A DNA stretch of 64,000 nucleotides from Phragmites australis (lineage: Eukaryota > Streptophyta > Magnoliopsida > Poales > Poaceae): contig NC_084938.1 of assembly GCF_958298935.1 (NCBI RefSeq), positions 22,611,501 to 22,675,500 of the forward strand, written 5' to 3'. Positions 33,611-45,264 of this stretch are shown here, piece after piece. The notes below the pieces were generated by a model, which worked only from the letters and a program-made list of their open reading frames with translations, was not told where the DNA came from and did not search any database. The position numbers and the translations under genes were made by a program. Each line of letters begins with the position of its first letter. Position 1 is the first letter of the stretch.

Positions 33611-34860
33611 GAGCTCTATATTTATATTTATCTATCTATGCTCCGCCTTGGGGGGCACACCTCCGGATCCTCCATTTCGTGTTGATTTTAACTGCTATTG
33701 TTGCGTCCTGTTTGGGTACATCTCGTGCAAATGGCGAGATCGAATAACAAATCAACATTATGTCTGGTCTCTATTTCACATATGTTCCATGTGCATTTTC
33801 CCGTTGTCATTTCAACATTTACTTTTTGTGTAGTTGTATAAAATAACACCAGCGTCCCAATTATCAAAATACTTTACCAGGTCTACGTTCATGCGTGTCA
33901 ATCTTGCCCTCGTGTTCCATCACTGCCCGCACGGTTTAAATCAGAAGAAGCAAAGCAACCTATTTGTTGGGATAAAAGGTAAGCTTGTGTTGCTCACCTC
34001 TACAAATGTGTTGTTCCTGAGTCCGGACATGTTGGAAGTGTTTCCATTGACGTTTGACATTGTCTGTTTTTCTATACATGATGTAGGATTTTTGTGCAAG
34101 ATTGTGAGCTGGACTAATAATTTGTAAAGCACATTTCTAGAACTGGATCTAGATGTTTTGGAAGTACATACATGCATAAGCAGTTTGTCTCTATAGTTGT
34201 GTATGATATTTAAATATTCATTCGGCAACATGGATTAGCTCTTCATAGATTCTGTATATGCATGGTGAAGTCAGCACAAAGTAATTGCATTTTACAAATG
34301 TTGCATTGTTGTTATATAAAATTAAGTACATTCACAAGGTAAAAAGTATATTCCATCTTTTATATTCAGATTTCTAGTACTATATTTAATTCTTATTTAC
34401 ATAAGTTAATTTATGGAAGCTAAGCCTGTCAGTCATTTTCTCTTCCATGCATGTCACCCCATCACACATGTTGGGTGAAATATAAGTAGATCTTAGGTTA
34501 CATCGATTTGTTGTTTATTAATGACTTTCACTAAAAGGGATGGTTGCTTCATTTTTCATGTAACATTCTCATTAAAAGTTTAGCTTGCTTTGCAACTTTA
34601 TCAAATAAGTTAATTTTCCTTTTTGGATAGTTAATTTTCAAAGCAAATCTAATTTTAATGAGTTGTATATAGACCAACGTGATATTTTCATTTGTGACTT
34701 GTTATCACTAATCAGAATTTATCAATCAAACTCTCATTATATATAAGCAATGCCAATAAATATGCTTATGTTGAGAGCAAATCTTGTATTTTCATAGTAA
34801 CTTATAGGCACTTATCTAATATCTAAGTCAATAACTATAAATCTAAGCAGCAAATAAGTG
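33611..34860. other. Unassigned AT-rich interval
   Basis: ORFs of 61-97 codons overlap on both strands, with no known motif. Nothing else was recognised. Confidence 0.4.
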
Positions 34861-34874
34861 AAACCACTTATTAA

Positions 34875-35629
34875 TTGAATTCATTGGGTTGTTCTTATCC
34901 CCTGCTACATTAGCCACATATGTTTCCTCAGGTGATCCGGGATCCCAGCGTCGATCTTACCGAACTCTAGCCCCTGGCTACCTCTCCAGTGCTGATGGTG
35001 CTAGAGTTTCAGTGGATTGACGCCGGCCGCAGCTGGTAGGTTAGTTTATAGCTAGTTTAGGTGTAGATCTGGGTTTAGGTGTCTCTGTTTCCTTCAAGCG
35101 ATGAGGTCATTGGAGGTCACCTGTCTCCTTTGGCCTTTTCCGACTGTTTCGCCACCAGCGACATGTCTTGTGGTCGGCCTCGACGGGATTCTCACCGGTA
35201 AGGCTATAGGGTCAGTCTGTCTCCTTTTGTTTGTGGTTAGGTTGGGGATCTTCGGATGCCCCGTTGCTGGGTTTTTTGGCTGGGTTGCCAACAGCGAACC
35301 GACAGCCGCAGATGCTTTGCTAGGCCATCTCTTTTGCTGTTGGCGGCGGCGCCAGTCTTTCATCATCTTCTATCTTGCCAGCGTGCGAGTTGTCGATGTT
35401 CTTTCAGTAGATTACATGCGTCCCGATTGTGTGAGGCGTTGGCTGATGTGGCGTCTTTCAAGGTTTAAAGCCCCTCATCGACTTTGATAGGTGGAGATTG
35501 CTTCCGTTTCGGTGTCGATATGCGGCGGCGGCAACCGGAGTTATGGAAGATGCGAAGCTGTATGGGGTTCTTGACGTAAAATGGGTGGCACTGTTCCTCA
35601 CTTTTAATATAATCTAGCCCATTTAAAAA
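34875..35629 (+). mobile_element. Short non-LTR retroposon (LINE 3'-end type)
   Basis: About 755 bp, flanked by the 14 bp direct repeat AAACCACTTATTAA (34861-34874 and 35630-35643) and ending in an A-rich tail. The sequence near the end (CGGCGGCGGCAACCGGAG... then TAATATAATCTAGCCC) resembles grass LINE 3' UTRs. ORFs of 60-128 codons are present, but no RT is seen. It is likely a 5'-truncated LINE copy. Confidence 0.7.
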
Positions 35630-36003
35630 AAACCACTTATTAACTGTTACCAAAAAAAAATCTCCTCATGTAGAGAAAGGACTTCACTTCGGAATCGTAT
35701 CCTCTGATTTTGCTTCAGCAAAGTCAGATGGATGAATAGTATCATGACATTAGCGTTTTTGAACCGTTAGATCTGGAATGGATGTACCAAATTATTTACT
35801 ACAGTATCTTTATAAACAGTAAAATTACTATAATAAATAATGGTAGGATATTATTATGCATTTCAATGACTTTGTCAGATGCGCGTCCCTCCACTTCCCC
35901 ACCAACTCCGCCAAAATCGGAGCAATCCCCGCAGCGGATCGCGGAAGGATTCAAACCCCAAAACCCTAGGCCGACTCCTCCCCTTCCAGTCCCACTCGCC
36001 CGC

Positions 36004-37332
36004 ATGGCCCCGAAGCGCCCGGCCGCCGCCGCCGCGTCGGGGTCGGCTTCCGACGCCTCCGACGACGAGGCGGACGCGGCCCGCCGCCGCCACTCCCGCT
36101 CCCGTTCCAAGACCCCGCCCCCCAAACTTCACCCTAACGCCGCTGCGCTTTCCTCCACCCCCGTCTCCGCGGGCGCCGACTTCGCCGCCGCATCCGACTC
36201 CGACGCCGGCGGACGGGTCCCATCCCCGAGGCGCAGCGACCGTGAGCGCTCCCCCCGCCTCCACTCCGACTCTGACGCCGCCGGCCGGGTCTCGTCCCCG
36301 AGGCGCAGCCGCGAGCGCTTCCCCCGCCTCCACTCGGACTCCGACAACTCCGCCGCCTCAGACGACGGTGACAGAAACGCCTCGCCGCCGCCTCGCTCGC
36401 GCCGCTCCTCCCGCATCGAGACCTCCAACATCAGGCCCATCAGCTCGCGCGCCATCGACGCGCCCTGCCGCGAGGTCGGTGACTCTCCACGGCACCGCTC
36501 CAGGCGTTCCCACAGCTTCCGAGTGCGGCACACCCCGGAGTACAACAAGCGGCCACCCCGGACTTGGAGCCCCGAAGATGAGATCACCATACTGCGTGCC
36601 CTGATTGAGTACCGCGCTAAGAAAGGCCTGCTCCCGGGATCCATTCAGAACACAAGCAAGCTACACAGCCAAATTTGTGGGAAGCTCTCTGCTATGGCGT
36701 CCACTACCCAGCTCGGTGAAAAGGTCAGGCGGCTCAAGCATAAGTACAAGTTGCTGGTGACCAGAGCGAAGAATGGGCGTGATCCAAACTTATCAACAGC
36801 GCATGAGCGTGATGTCTATGAACTTAGCCAGAAAGTTTGGGGATTAAAGAGTGGTGGTGATGTTGGTGTAGCAGGAGGTTCTCATGCATACGAGGATGCT
36901 GGGGACGCAGAGAGCGACGAGGAGCAGGAGATTGAAGAGAGTGATGAGGATATGGAGAGTGGGTGGGACGTCCATAGTCGCACGAACAAGAAGCCGAAGG
37001 TGTTTAGATTTGACAATGGGAATGGGAATGCAATTGTGACTGGGGGCAGGAATAGGACTATCCATGGCGATGGTGGTGGGAGAGATGACGCTGAGAAGGG
37101 GAAACAAATGTACCCATACCTATGGGAGGCTGTTGAGGAGCTGTCGAAGGAGCACCCGAGTGGGCCAATATTCAGGAAGGCGTTTGGTGTGCTTGACAAG
37201 TCAAAGGCACAAGCGGTGGAAGAGAAGCTTCGGAAGTTCAGAATGTCAGAGATCAGGCAGCAGCTACGTCGGATGGACCTGTTGAAGGAGACAGTGTCGA
37301 TGGTGCTTGATGTGCTGGAGGGTGCTGAATGA
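36004..37332 (+). CDS. GeBP/storekeeper-like transcription factor (DUF573), intronless
   Basis: 442 residues from MAPKRPAAAA to VLEGAE. I chose ATG 36004 (CGCATGG, good context) over in-frame ATGs from 35782 because the DNA before about 35880 is AT-rich and its translation unlike the family. Residues 1-180 are Ser/Arg/Pro/Asp-rich, with a tandem repeat (GRVPSPRRSDRERSPRLHSD, then GRVSSPRRSRERFPRLHSD). Residues about 186-280 form the DUF573 DNA-binding domain (RTWSPEDEITILRALIEYRA... HSQICGKL... KVRRLKHKYKLLV... VWG). An acidic stretch (about 295-318) follows. Residues 366-442 (YPYLWEAVEELS... to LKETVSMVLDVLE) are the conserved C-terminal region with leucine-zipper-like spacing. Family members are plant-specific nuclear factors linked to trichome development and cytokinin response. 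The gene looks intact. Confidence 0.92.
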   Translation: MAPKRPAAAAASGSASDASDDEADAARRRHSRSRSKTPPPKLHPNAAALSSTPVSAGADFAAASDSDAGGRVPSPRRSDRERSPRLHSDSDAAGRVSSPRRSRERFPRLHSDSDNSAASDDGDRNASPPPRSRRSSRIETSNIRPISSRAIDAPCREVGDSPRHRSRRSHSFRVRHTPEYNKRPPRTWSPEDEITILRALIEYRAKKGLLPGSIQNTSKLHSQICGKLSAMASTTQLGEKVRRLKHKYKLLVTRAKNGRDPNLSTAHERDVYELSQKVWGLKSGGDVGVAGGSHAYEDAGDAESDEEQEIEESDEDMESGWDVHSRTNKKPKVFRFDNGNGNAIVTGGRNRTIHGDGGGRDDAEKGKQMYPYLWEAVEELSKEHPSGPIFRKAFGVLDKSKAQAVEEKLRKFRMSEIRQQLRRMDLLKETVSMVLDVLEGAE

Positions 37333-39290
37333 TTATGTTGACATTTAGGTACTGTTGGATTTTGGAATGTGCGGTTCGGTGAGTATGTTGCTCAAAAAGG
37401 GTGATCGAAGTCGTCCAGTTGCCTAGAGTAGTCTTGTTCTAATGTTATAGATATAGATGGTTGGTTGTGTCAACTTTTGTGGACAAGGATATACTTCGAT
37501 CACAATTAGATCTAGAACTAGACCAAGGAGTTATGGCCCCTGCTTGTTATCCTCCATGAAAGATTATGCTTTATGTTGCTTAGGTGCTAACTTCTGCTTA
37601 TCTGTCGTGTCATTGCTATGTTTCTTGTTAATGTTAATTGCATATTTAGCTTAACCGTTCTTTTTTATTTTCCCTATTTAACTGCATATGTAAATATGAA
37701 CATCCTTACATTTTATGAGGCCGAATCTATCTTGGTATCTGCTAACTTTTTGCAGCAGGAGGAATGGAATACAAGTTTGGTGCTTGTTAGGTTCGTTCAT
37801 CTGGAGGACCTAAAATCAGTGTTTGTCAAAATGATATGTGTTGGTGTGATCAGGACTTAGGATTGTGAGATGTAATTTGATGTATTGCTTTTAGTTACTT
37901 ACCCTCCATGATTCTCATGGTCACATAGATGTTTTGCCCCCTGCACTTGTGGCTTGTTAGATTTGATTTATTGAATTTGAGAACGCCTCATGTTTTATTT
38001 CTGTAATATCAATGGCAATATAGCATACATTGGAATTTCATATATAGGATGAGCCTGTAGTGGTCGAACACTCTTTTATAAGCAATGTGACCATTAGTTG
38101 TGATTAGAGTTGGAGAATGTTGCAATCTGGAGAAAGATACTTTAGTGCTGTTCAAGTGTTTGTGTTCTGTTGGAAATTGTCCTAGAAGTAGGTAGGGGTG
38201 GTGAGAAGTAATGTAGTTAGTTCGTCATGAACCTGCTTAGAACATATAGCTTCAGGGCTCAAGCGGCACGGGTGAAGAGGGTTTCACTTCCATGTGGAGT
38301 ATTATGTCTTATTGCCATGTTCTTGATGATTGGTTAACCTAAAGGCTAAATTGTTTTTCTGGGGGAATATTTATGGTCCAACATTTTGGCCTGTCTGGAT
38401 AGGGGGATTTGGATCCAAATCCCCAGGATTGAGTTCAATTCCTAGAACAACACACCTCATCCAAAGAAGGAGCTCTCTGAAAAAAAATCCAGGATATTTA
38501 TGGTTACGGACATCAAATGGGCTAATCTTTCTGACCATTATTAAATTATCTAGGGTCTTGTTTAGCTGATGATCAAAACTTATTTATTTACTAGACCTGG
38601 AGCATCCGTCCTAGGAGGGGCATATGGTTTTATTGCCTCTAAACACTCATGGTATGAGTCACCTGACACACTTGGGCTAGTATCTAAATGGTAAATGCTG
38701 CCTATCGTCAGGTGGGAAGACCAAGTTCATTTTGGTGATCTCAAGTGCCTGCAGTTGTTGCCCAAACTATGTTCTTTGGCATATAGCATGACTCTTGAGG
38801 CTTTTTCAGACGAGAAATGTTACGAGAGTGTTGTCTAGTAATTCAATTAAACATGTCGTTGCAAATGCTGTACCTTTAAAACACAAAACTTGACTGTCAT
38901 GTACTCCTGTATCTTCATCTGGCATGCTGCATGCATGATTGTGACTGTTTGTAGGAACACCTTATACATTATCTTTCCACACATGCACAAGAGACTATGC
39001 ACATCATTTCATCTTGAAATAATCAAATGTTGCCTGATGTTTCCTTTGTGTACCACTGTACCATGATTTGCGTATTGGTAATCATATTAGAATCAGAATG
39101 GAATGCAGCTGACGGAAACTATGGTCACAAAGGAAGCAATCTGATCTGAGCATTCTTGATGGTTTGAACTATCTTTGGTTTCTATCAGGCCATGGGGATT
39201 CATGCTGATGGTCGGTTGCTCTGAACCCCATGGATCAAGCAGTAAATTGTCATGAGCCTCATTCCTGTATGGGTAGCTTGTTGAGACCTC
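37333..39290. other. 3' flank of the GeBP-like gene
   Basis: Probable 3' UTR followed by non-coding DNA. A T-rich tract ending TTTTTGCAG (about 37757) looks like a splice acceptor and may mark a spliced 3' UTR. A perfect 22 bp palindrome lies at 38403-38424. ORFs up to 80 codons have no recognisable domain. Confidence 0.45.
38403..38424. repeat. Perfect 22 bp palindrome
   Basis: The half-site GGGGATTTGGA is followed immediately by its exact complement TCCAAATCCCC. It could be a cruciform-prone site or the core of a decayed MITE. Confidence 0.6.
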
Positions 39291-39293
39291 TTA

Positions 39294-39596
39294 GGGCATG
39301 TTTGGCATGTCTGTCAAACCAGCTCCGAAGTAGAATCAGTAGAAGTTTTGTTAAATGGTAATTTGCATTTTTTTTACTCAGAGTGATTTCGTAGAAATAA
39401 TTTTTTAAAATAAACTAGATGTTAGAAGTTGAAAAAAAAATCAGTTTTTCTTTATTCACTTTTTTTACAGTATCATTTCTTTCATAGAGTTTATCTTATA
39501 TAATCATTAGAAAATTACTTTTAGTTACATAATTATTTTTTTAGAAAATTACTTTCCACATAAAATTTGACAGAAAGAGTTCTACCAAACATGTTC
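39294..39596. mobile_element. Tourist-type MITE (303 bp)
   Basis: The ends GGGCATGTTTGG and CCAAACATGTTC are inverted repeats flanked by TTA (39291-39293 and 39597-39599). The interior is AT-rich and non-coding. Confidence 0.8.
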
Positions 39597-39724
39597 TTAG
39601 ATTATCGAGTTCTTATGATCTAGAATTATTATCTATATATCTGATAGAGAGTTTATCTTGCAGGCTGGGGGATTTTAACCTCGAAGATTTTAGCTCTCAG
39701 TGGCCTGAATATATATGGAAAAAA

Positions 39725-41365
39725 ATCCAATTTTCCTCTTTTAACTATTGTCCGAGTCTGCCCCCCTACATCGTAAAATTAGATATTTTACCTCTCTCAA
39801 CTATCTATATTGGATTTTATTCCTCCTCACATGGTTTTGACAATGGTTTTGTTCGATATAGGTCATACATGGCAGTGGATCTCATTTATCATATGACATC
39901 TCATCTTTTCTTCTTCCCTCAACAAAGCTCACTGACCCACATACGTCATCACCTCGAGTTCTTTAAAGGGCACTGCACCTCCCCCCTCTCCCTCATTCTT
40001 CCCTCTCTCGACCAGAGCACAATGTCGAGCTGCCACTGAGCATCATCCACAGCACTTGAGCCCCATTCAGCCCTTTCTTTGACCTGAGTAGAGTGAGTCA
40101 GCCTCATCTTCCCCAACTTCGGCCACCACCTGATCCAATCGCACGTCGAGCCACTGCTGCAGCGCTCCTTTCGACCAAACAAGCACATGGTGAGTTTCCC
40201 CTCGCCCTCCTCCTTTTGCGCTCGTCGCTTTTCCTTCGACCCGACGCTAGCGCACCTCTCCGCGGTGATCAAGCGCCTCGGTCGCACACCACTGGTCAGG
40301 CCACGGCCAGGCCCTTGGCCCTAGAACCCCTGACAGGCTTCCCCTTTGTGCACATCGAACACTATCTCCTTTTCTATGTGGTGGATGCGTTCGTGATCTT
40401 CTCGCGCAATCGCAGGTACCGGAGGAGAGCCTTACAGAGAAATCCCGGTCTTCCCTAATCGTGATTTGTCGCTCAGGCCAAGGAGCCACCGAGACGCACC
40501 GATGCCAAGTACTAGCTTCGGACCAGTGGTGACCTCGCACAAGCCTTGTACCCCGTCATTGCTCTGCTCCACTTCATCAAGTCTTCTTCCACTCCAGTCG
40601 TTGCCTCTCTTTCTTGGTGAGCCCCAGTCTGCCTTCTTCCTTGCATAGGCTAGTTAGGGTGGGCCGGCCGCACTGGATGAGGAGTGCGTCCACCTCCTCC
40701 TTGATGCAGCTCGACGTGCACACCGGCGCCGATGGCACCACCACCATCGATAGTTGCTTCGTAGCCTCCTTCTGTGATGTCTGTCACTTCTTCTTCTCCT
40801 CCCCGCTCGTCGTAGCCTTGGTCCTCACAACGAAGACCGATTCTTGTCAGTCACGGTCATCTCCTCTGACGCCGCATGGGTCGGAGCTCCTACTGTCGCA
40901 GCACACCGAGTTGTGCTGCGCATCCCACCACACCAAGCATTGTCGTCGCCGTGGATTTAGGAGGTCGAAGCCTTGCTGTCGCCCCGTCGAGTTGTGCTAC
41001 TGTCCCGCTGAGGCCCTGTCGCTCCCCCACTGGGAATGATTGGGGCGAGTGATGTCGCCATCCACCGAAGCAGAGGAGGAGAACCAGCCGGAGGCCTTGC
41101 TGCCGCTGCCCATGGCGCCGAGAGGAGGATCGACCAGAGGCCTTGCTGGCCGCCACCCATGGGGACCGGCTGGGAAAGACGGAGAAGATGATGAGATGTC
41201 ATCTGACATGTGGGTCCCACTGCATGTGTGAGCCACGTAGGACGAAACTACCATAAAAACCAGCTAAAGAGGTAAATTACACTGATGTGAATAGTTGAAG
41301 GAGGTGAGATATCTGATTTTATAATTCGGATGAGAAAAACAAACTCGAGCAATTGTTCAGGTCTC
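39725..41365. mobile_element. Mutator-like element with long TIRs (possible Pack-MULE)
   Basis: Diverged inverted repeats of about 200 bp. On the left, 'ttagatattttacctctctcaactat' lies in about 39780-39812; on the right the inverted counterpart ('atagttgaaggaggtgagatatctga') lies in about 41295-41320. Further matching continues inward, for example 'tatgacatctcatc' at 39891 against 'gatgagatgtcatctga' at 41189. The interior (39950-41170) is GC-rich with ORFs up to 141 codons but no transposase, as in Pack-MULEs that carry host gene pieces; I could not identify the source. Exact ends and target duplication were not fixed. Confidence 0.6.
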
Positions 41366-41388
41366 TTTGAGATGAGACCTGAACAATT
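41351..41388. repeat. Inverted repeat, 15 bp arms, 8 nt loop
   Basis: AATTGTTCAGGTCTC and its exact complement GAGACCTGAACAATT are separated by 8 bases, at the right edge of the Mutator-like element. Confidence 0.7.
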
Positions 41389-43240
41389 CATTTTCAGCCT
41401 GGGCCGAAGAGATATTGGGCTTGTGCTCTATTTTGTTTGCTCGCTTAATATAGTCAGGTAGTCACAGTTCCATATGAAGCGTGAGATGGCAAGGTTAGTG
41501 TTATGAATAACAAAGTTACTGCAGTCGCAAAAGAGAAAATTAATCAAATAAGGAGTGGCTGAGCAGCCCGGCATGACTTTTACTTGTTCACTCGAGCATG
41601 CTAGGCTGATGCATCGTCCATTCCAAATGTATTTGTTTATTGCTGATATGTGGAGAACGATGCATGGTTAGATAAGTCAAGGCTTAGATAAGTCAAGGCT
41701 CTTGGAGAGCTTTCTGTTCTGCTTGTTGAAATGAAGATGGACAATCTATAAGCTCGTCTATCTGCTTCTGAAGTTGTTTTCCTTTCTGTAGCAATCGCAA
41801 GTGTCCAGAGAATTCTTTTCTTGGCCATGATCTTTACGAAGAACGGACAAAAATAATGCGGTGATCAATACTTGAATATTGCTTGATTCTATTTGTCTAA
41901 GGAAACCTGAACGATTCCTTTCTGTGTGCTCATATCATTTTCGTCATCTTCGTATGGAGGAAGCCACTACGGAATGATAGTTTAGTGCAGTAAGTGAAGC
42001 ATTTGGACAAGTAACCACGGTTCAAGGAGAATGGTTTCTGCACCAATACTACTGTCCCATGCATGCATCTCTTCCCCCCATTGATTCCCAGCAATTTGAG
42101 CAAGTGGTAGCCAGGCTCTTGCATGAAACGCAGGGATACCTGCGCGCGGCTAGCCGCTCAGCGTCTTGGCCTTTCAACCCTTCTTGCCGGTGAGATGAAT
42201 TATCAGAACAAATTATGTCACAGAAGTGTAGTTTATCATATCGAATGATAGTCACTTGCGTAATGGACCATACAATGAGAGGGGATCAGGGCACCGTCAA
42301 GTCATCAACACATATCTATCGGGTTGGAAATTGGAATCAAGAATCTACTTGGTCTAATGAACGTGCGGTCATTGCATCAGCAGATTACTCCAGACAATAG
42401 ATATGTGTTGGGACTTCAGCAGCCAATGCATTTTCTGCAGATTCAGAGATTCAGGGATCAGCGAATGCTCTTCATCTACCGAGACGTGACAGAAGAAATG
42501 TTTACTGCAAGAGAAAATTCAGTTCTGAATCGCCGAAGTCAATGGCATATAGATACCAAGTTTACCAGTTGCATGAAGTGTATTGTTTGGACAAGCAAAC
42601 TAGCCAGGGAGAATAATCAATTCTATCCCGGGCATGTCAATTCTCTCGCAGACGACTAGGAATTCCGAGAAGTTGGAACAACTGGACTGGCAAGTGGCAA
42701 CGAAGGATTTCCTTTTTTTTAGGTAATAGAAAATAGTTCTGGCTTCTGTATTGTGAGATGCAGACTTTGCCGAATGCAATATTCGCATCAGGGGATGCGG
42801 CTGGTTGTGCTGATAGCCTCCTGGCCTTTCAGGCTTCGTGAACTGACAAAACAACTCTGAAGTCTGAATTGACCAAGCTCCTCTTACCCCTTAATATGCA
42901 TGGACCGATCGAACCCAAGCATGATTGGCAGATACCTATTACTCCGCAAAGTCTTATCTCGATGCTAATTATATAACAACAGTTCTGTTACAATTACAGC
43001 CGGTGATAGATCTAATTTATCGCGTCAATCATGTGCCACCTTTCGGGGCGAATAAAAGAAACATGATCTATTCGTCTATCTACAGGAGTTTTTATAACAG
43101 CCCCACAGTCACCAAATATCTAAGCTCAGAGAAAAAAACTATGCCTACGCTCGAAGATCTTACAATAAAAACAAGGTGCCACCAGCAGAAGTTTGAAAAT
43201 GGAGAAGTAACGAACTGCACGGATCGTACAGAGAGAAGTC
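41389..43240. other. Unassigned interval
   Basis: No gene recognised. A 16 bp duplication (ttagataagtcaaggc twice, about 41668-41701) is followed by a plus-strand stretch whose translation (ARLSASEVVFLSVAIASVQR) looks protein-like but has an in-frame stop just before it, so it may be a gene relic. ORFs at 42324-42659 and 42925-43278 have no known motif. Confidence 0.35.
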
Positions 43241-43246
43241 AGATCA

Positions 43247-43411
43247 GTGAAATTTTCGAAACGAGTATCATCGATTAGGTGGTGTCGTCACTTATGCAGC
43301 CCATGTCAGACTAATGAATTGAATTTAACTAATGAATTGAAATTTTCGAAACGAGTATCATCGACAGAGAGAAGCAGCCCATGTCAGACTAATGAATTGA
43401 ATTTAACTTAT
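43247..43411 (+). repeat. Direct duplication of about 80 bp
   Basis: 'gaaattttcgaaacgagtat' and 'cagcccatgtcagactaatg' each occur twice in the same order (43249/43338 and 43297/43375). It is a local tandem duplication with a small internal difference. Confidence 0.7.
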
Positions 43412-45264
43412 AAAGTCAGACAAATATTTCTTGTCAGTACAGCTAACTAAGAGTTAGTCCGACGCATACCATTACAGTATAGAAATGTTCATAACTTCAG
43501 ATAAATGGTTATCTGGACATTGCTTAAAGTTACTACCAGCACTGATGTCTACTGGTACCATTTATATTTCAAACATCATAAAAAAACATTATGTATTGCA
43601 TGCACACTTCGAAGTAAAACAGGCCAATTGTACCATTCCAAACTAAATAAGCGTAAGTTGGTACATAATTTTACTTATTTAATCAATGAGATTTTCTATT
43701 ATTATAGGAAGGATATTAGCAATTTATTCACGACAGAAGCTGCCAAAGCTAGGTAGGCATATGTAGGAGAAGCTGTGTGGCAAAATTACTGAAGATTAAG
43801 CTCGTCAGAGACGAATTTATATATGTATCCGAAGTGCATGCTTTTTTTGGCGGGGATCCGAAGTGCATGCTACAAACAAGTTAAATCATGTGCAACAATT
43901 GACTAATCCCTTAAAATATGCCATTGCCTCCTAACAATTATCTCATGATGACATACAACTTGAAAGTATAACAAATTAAGCTCTCTTTCTGACTTTGGCG
44001 TTCTGACTTTTACTTCATGATTTTGAAATCCCAACCAAGAAGAATGAAATTAAATATGGCTCTTCAAAAGGAAACAAAAAGGAAATATGTAGATTGTCCT
44101 TCTCATCAGAACCTTTCAATCCCATGATAGCTATCAGACAGCACTAAGGAAATATGTTGTCTCTAGTATTTTGGTGCAAACTAACCACAGTTACCATCAA
44201 GCTAACCAAGGATATCTTCATAAGACTCGGTACACAGATTACCATAAGTGCAAATTGTAAAAACATATGGTTGTGAAATGCATAAATATGACAATATCCT
44301 TGCAGAAATAAACTAAAAGAATAGATTTAGAATTAATACATTACCCAGCTCACATTAATTCATACACTTGCTAAAAAATTCACCCGCACTAACATAGCGT
44401 TTTCATTTTTATTATCTTTTTCCTCCTCTCTTTTTTCGCTTTTCGCTCTTTTGGTCCTACCAAGCGAAGGAGAGCGTAGTACTAGCATTTAGCAGTCAAC
44501 AAAGGCGACAAACAGCATATGGTATGAATAACTGAATCTTAGATCCATGCCAAGAGCACACGAACCTCCAAGAAGGCCAAAGAATACAATTGGCTGCAGT
44601 CTACGTCCATGGATGGAGACAACCAGCATGTACCAGGTCCACACACGAACGACGAAATTACAGGCTACATTTGGATACGCAAAGAAGAGACAATCCCCGT
44701 CGTGTACGCTGTTCACAGGTATAATTTGGCACCGTCGCCTGTCTGCAAGTCTGCAACACGGCAGCTAAAATCAAGGAAAAAGATGGCACGGCTAGCTGCT
44801 AGGTGTTAGCCTATCTGACAGAGGAAGGAGATACAAGGGTAAATGACCGAGACAACACAATTTATCTTTGTGAATATAGTGGACGGTCGATTGCCACGAT
44901 GCCGAACCGTGTGCAGAAAACTTGCTATACCATTGTCTATTATGATGCATTATCTTGGCATATGAAAAATGAGTATTCGGTGACCTTTTTGCTTACGAGG
45001 AGGTACTCAGTGACTTTGGTCATGTATGTTTGTATCTATTTTAGTTGTCAGTGTCGTGGGCCGTGTGATCCTAGAAATATCTCTTTCTTTTCCATGGAGG
45101 ACTGTTAATTGTGAGCAGCAACAATGAATATCTTCCCATATTTTTTCTACATTGTTGGCAGCACATCAGTCATTCTTGTTCACATTATCGGAACTTCGAG
45201 ATATAAATCACTGCTCACTGCAGTGCGTATGTGCTATATTTCACGTACGGCTTTGTACAAATTT
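43412..45264. other. Unassigned AT-rich interval
   Basis: No firm gene. The minus-strand ORF 44489-44716 has a hydrophobic segment (WTWYMLVVSIHGRRLQPIVF, then FGLLGGSCALG) that could be the last exon of a membrane protein, but I see no upstream exons and cannot name it. Confidence 0.3.

Noticed and set aside
35782..36003. N-terminal extension of the GeBP-like ORF
   Set aside because: The DNA is AT-rich, the translation unlike the family, and a better-context ATG lies at 36004.
35799..36644. Minus- and other-frame ORFs of 108-241 codons over the GeBP gene
   Set aside because: Shadows of the GC-rich 5' half of the real gene.
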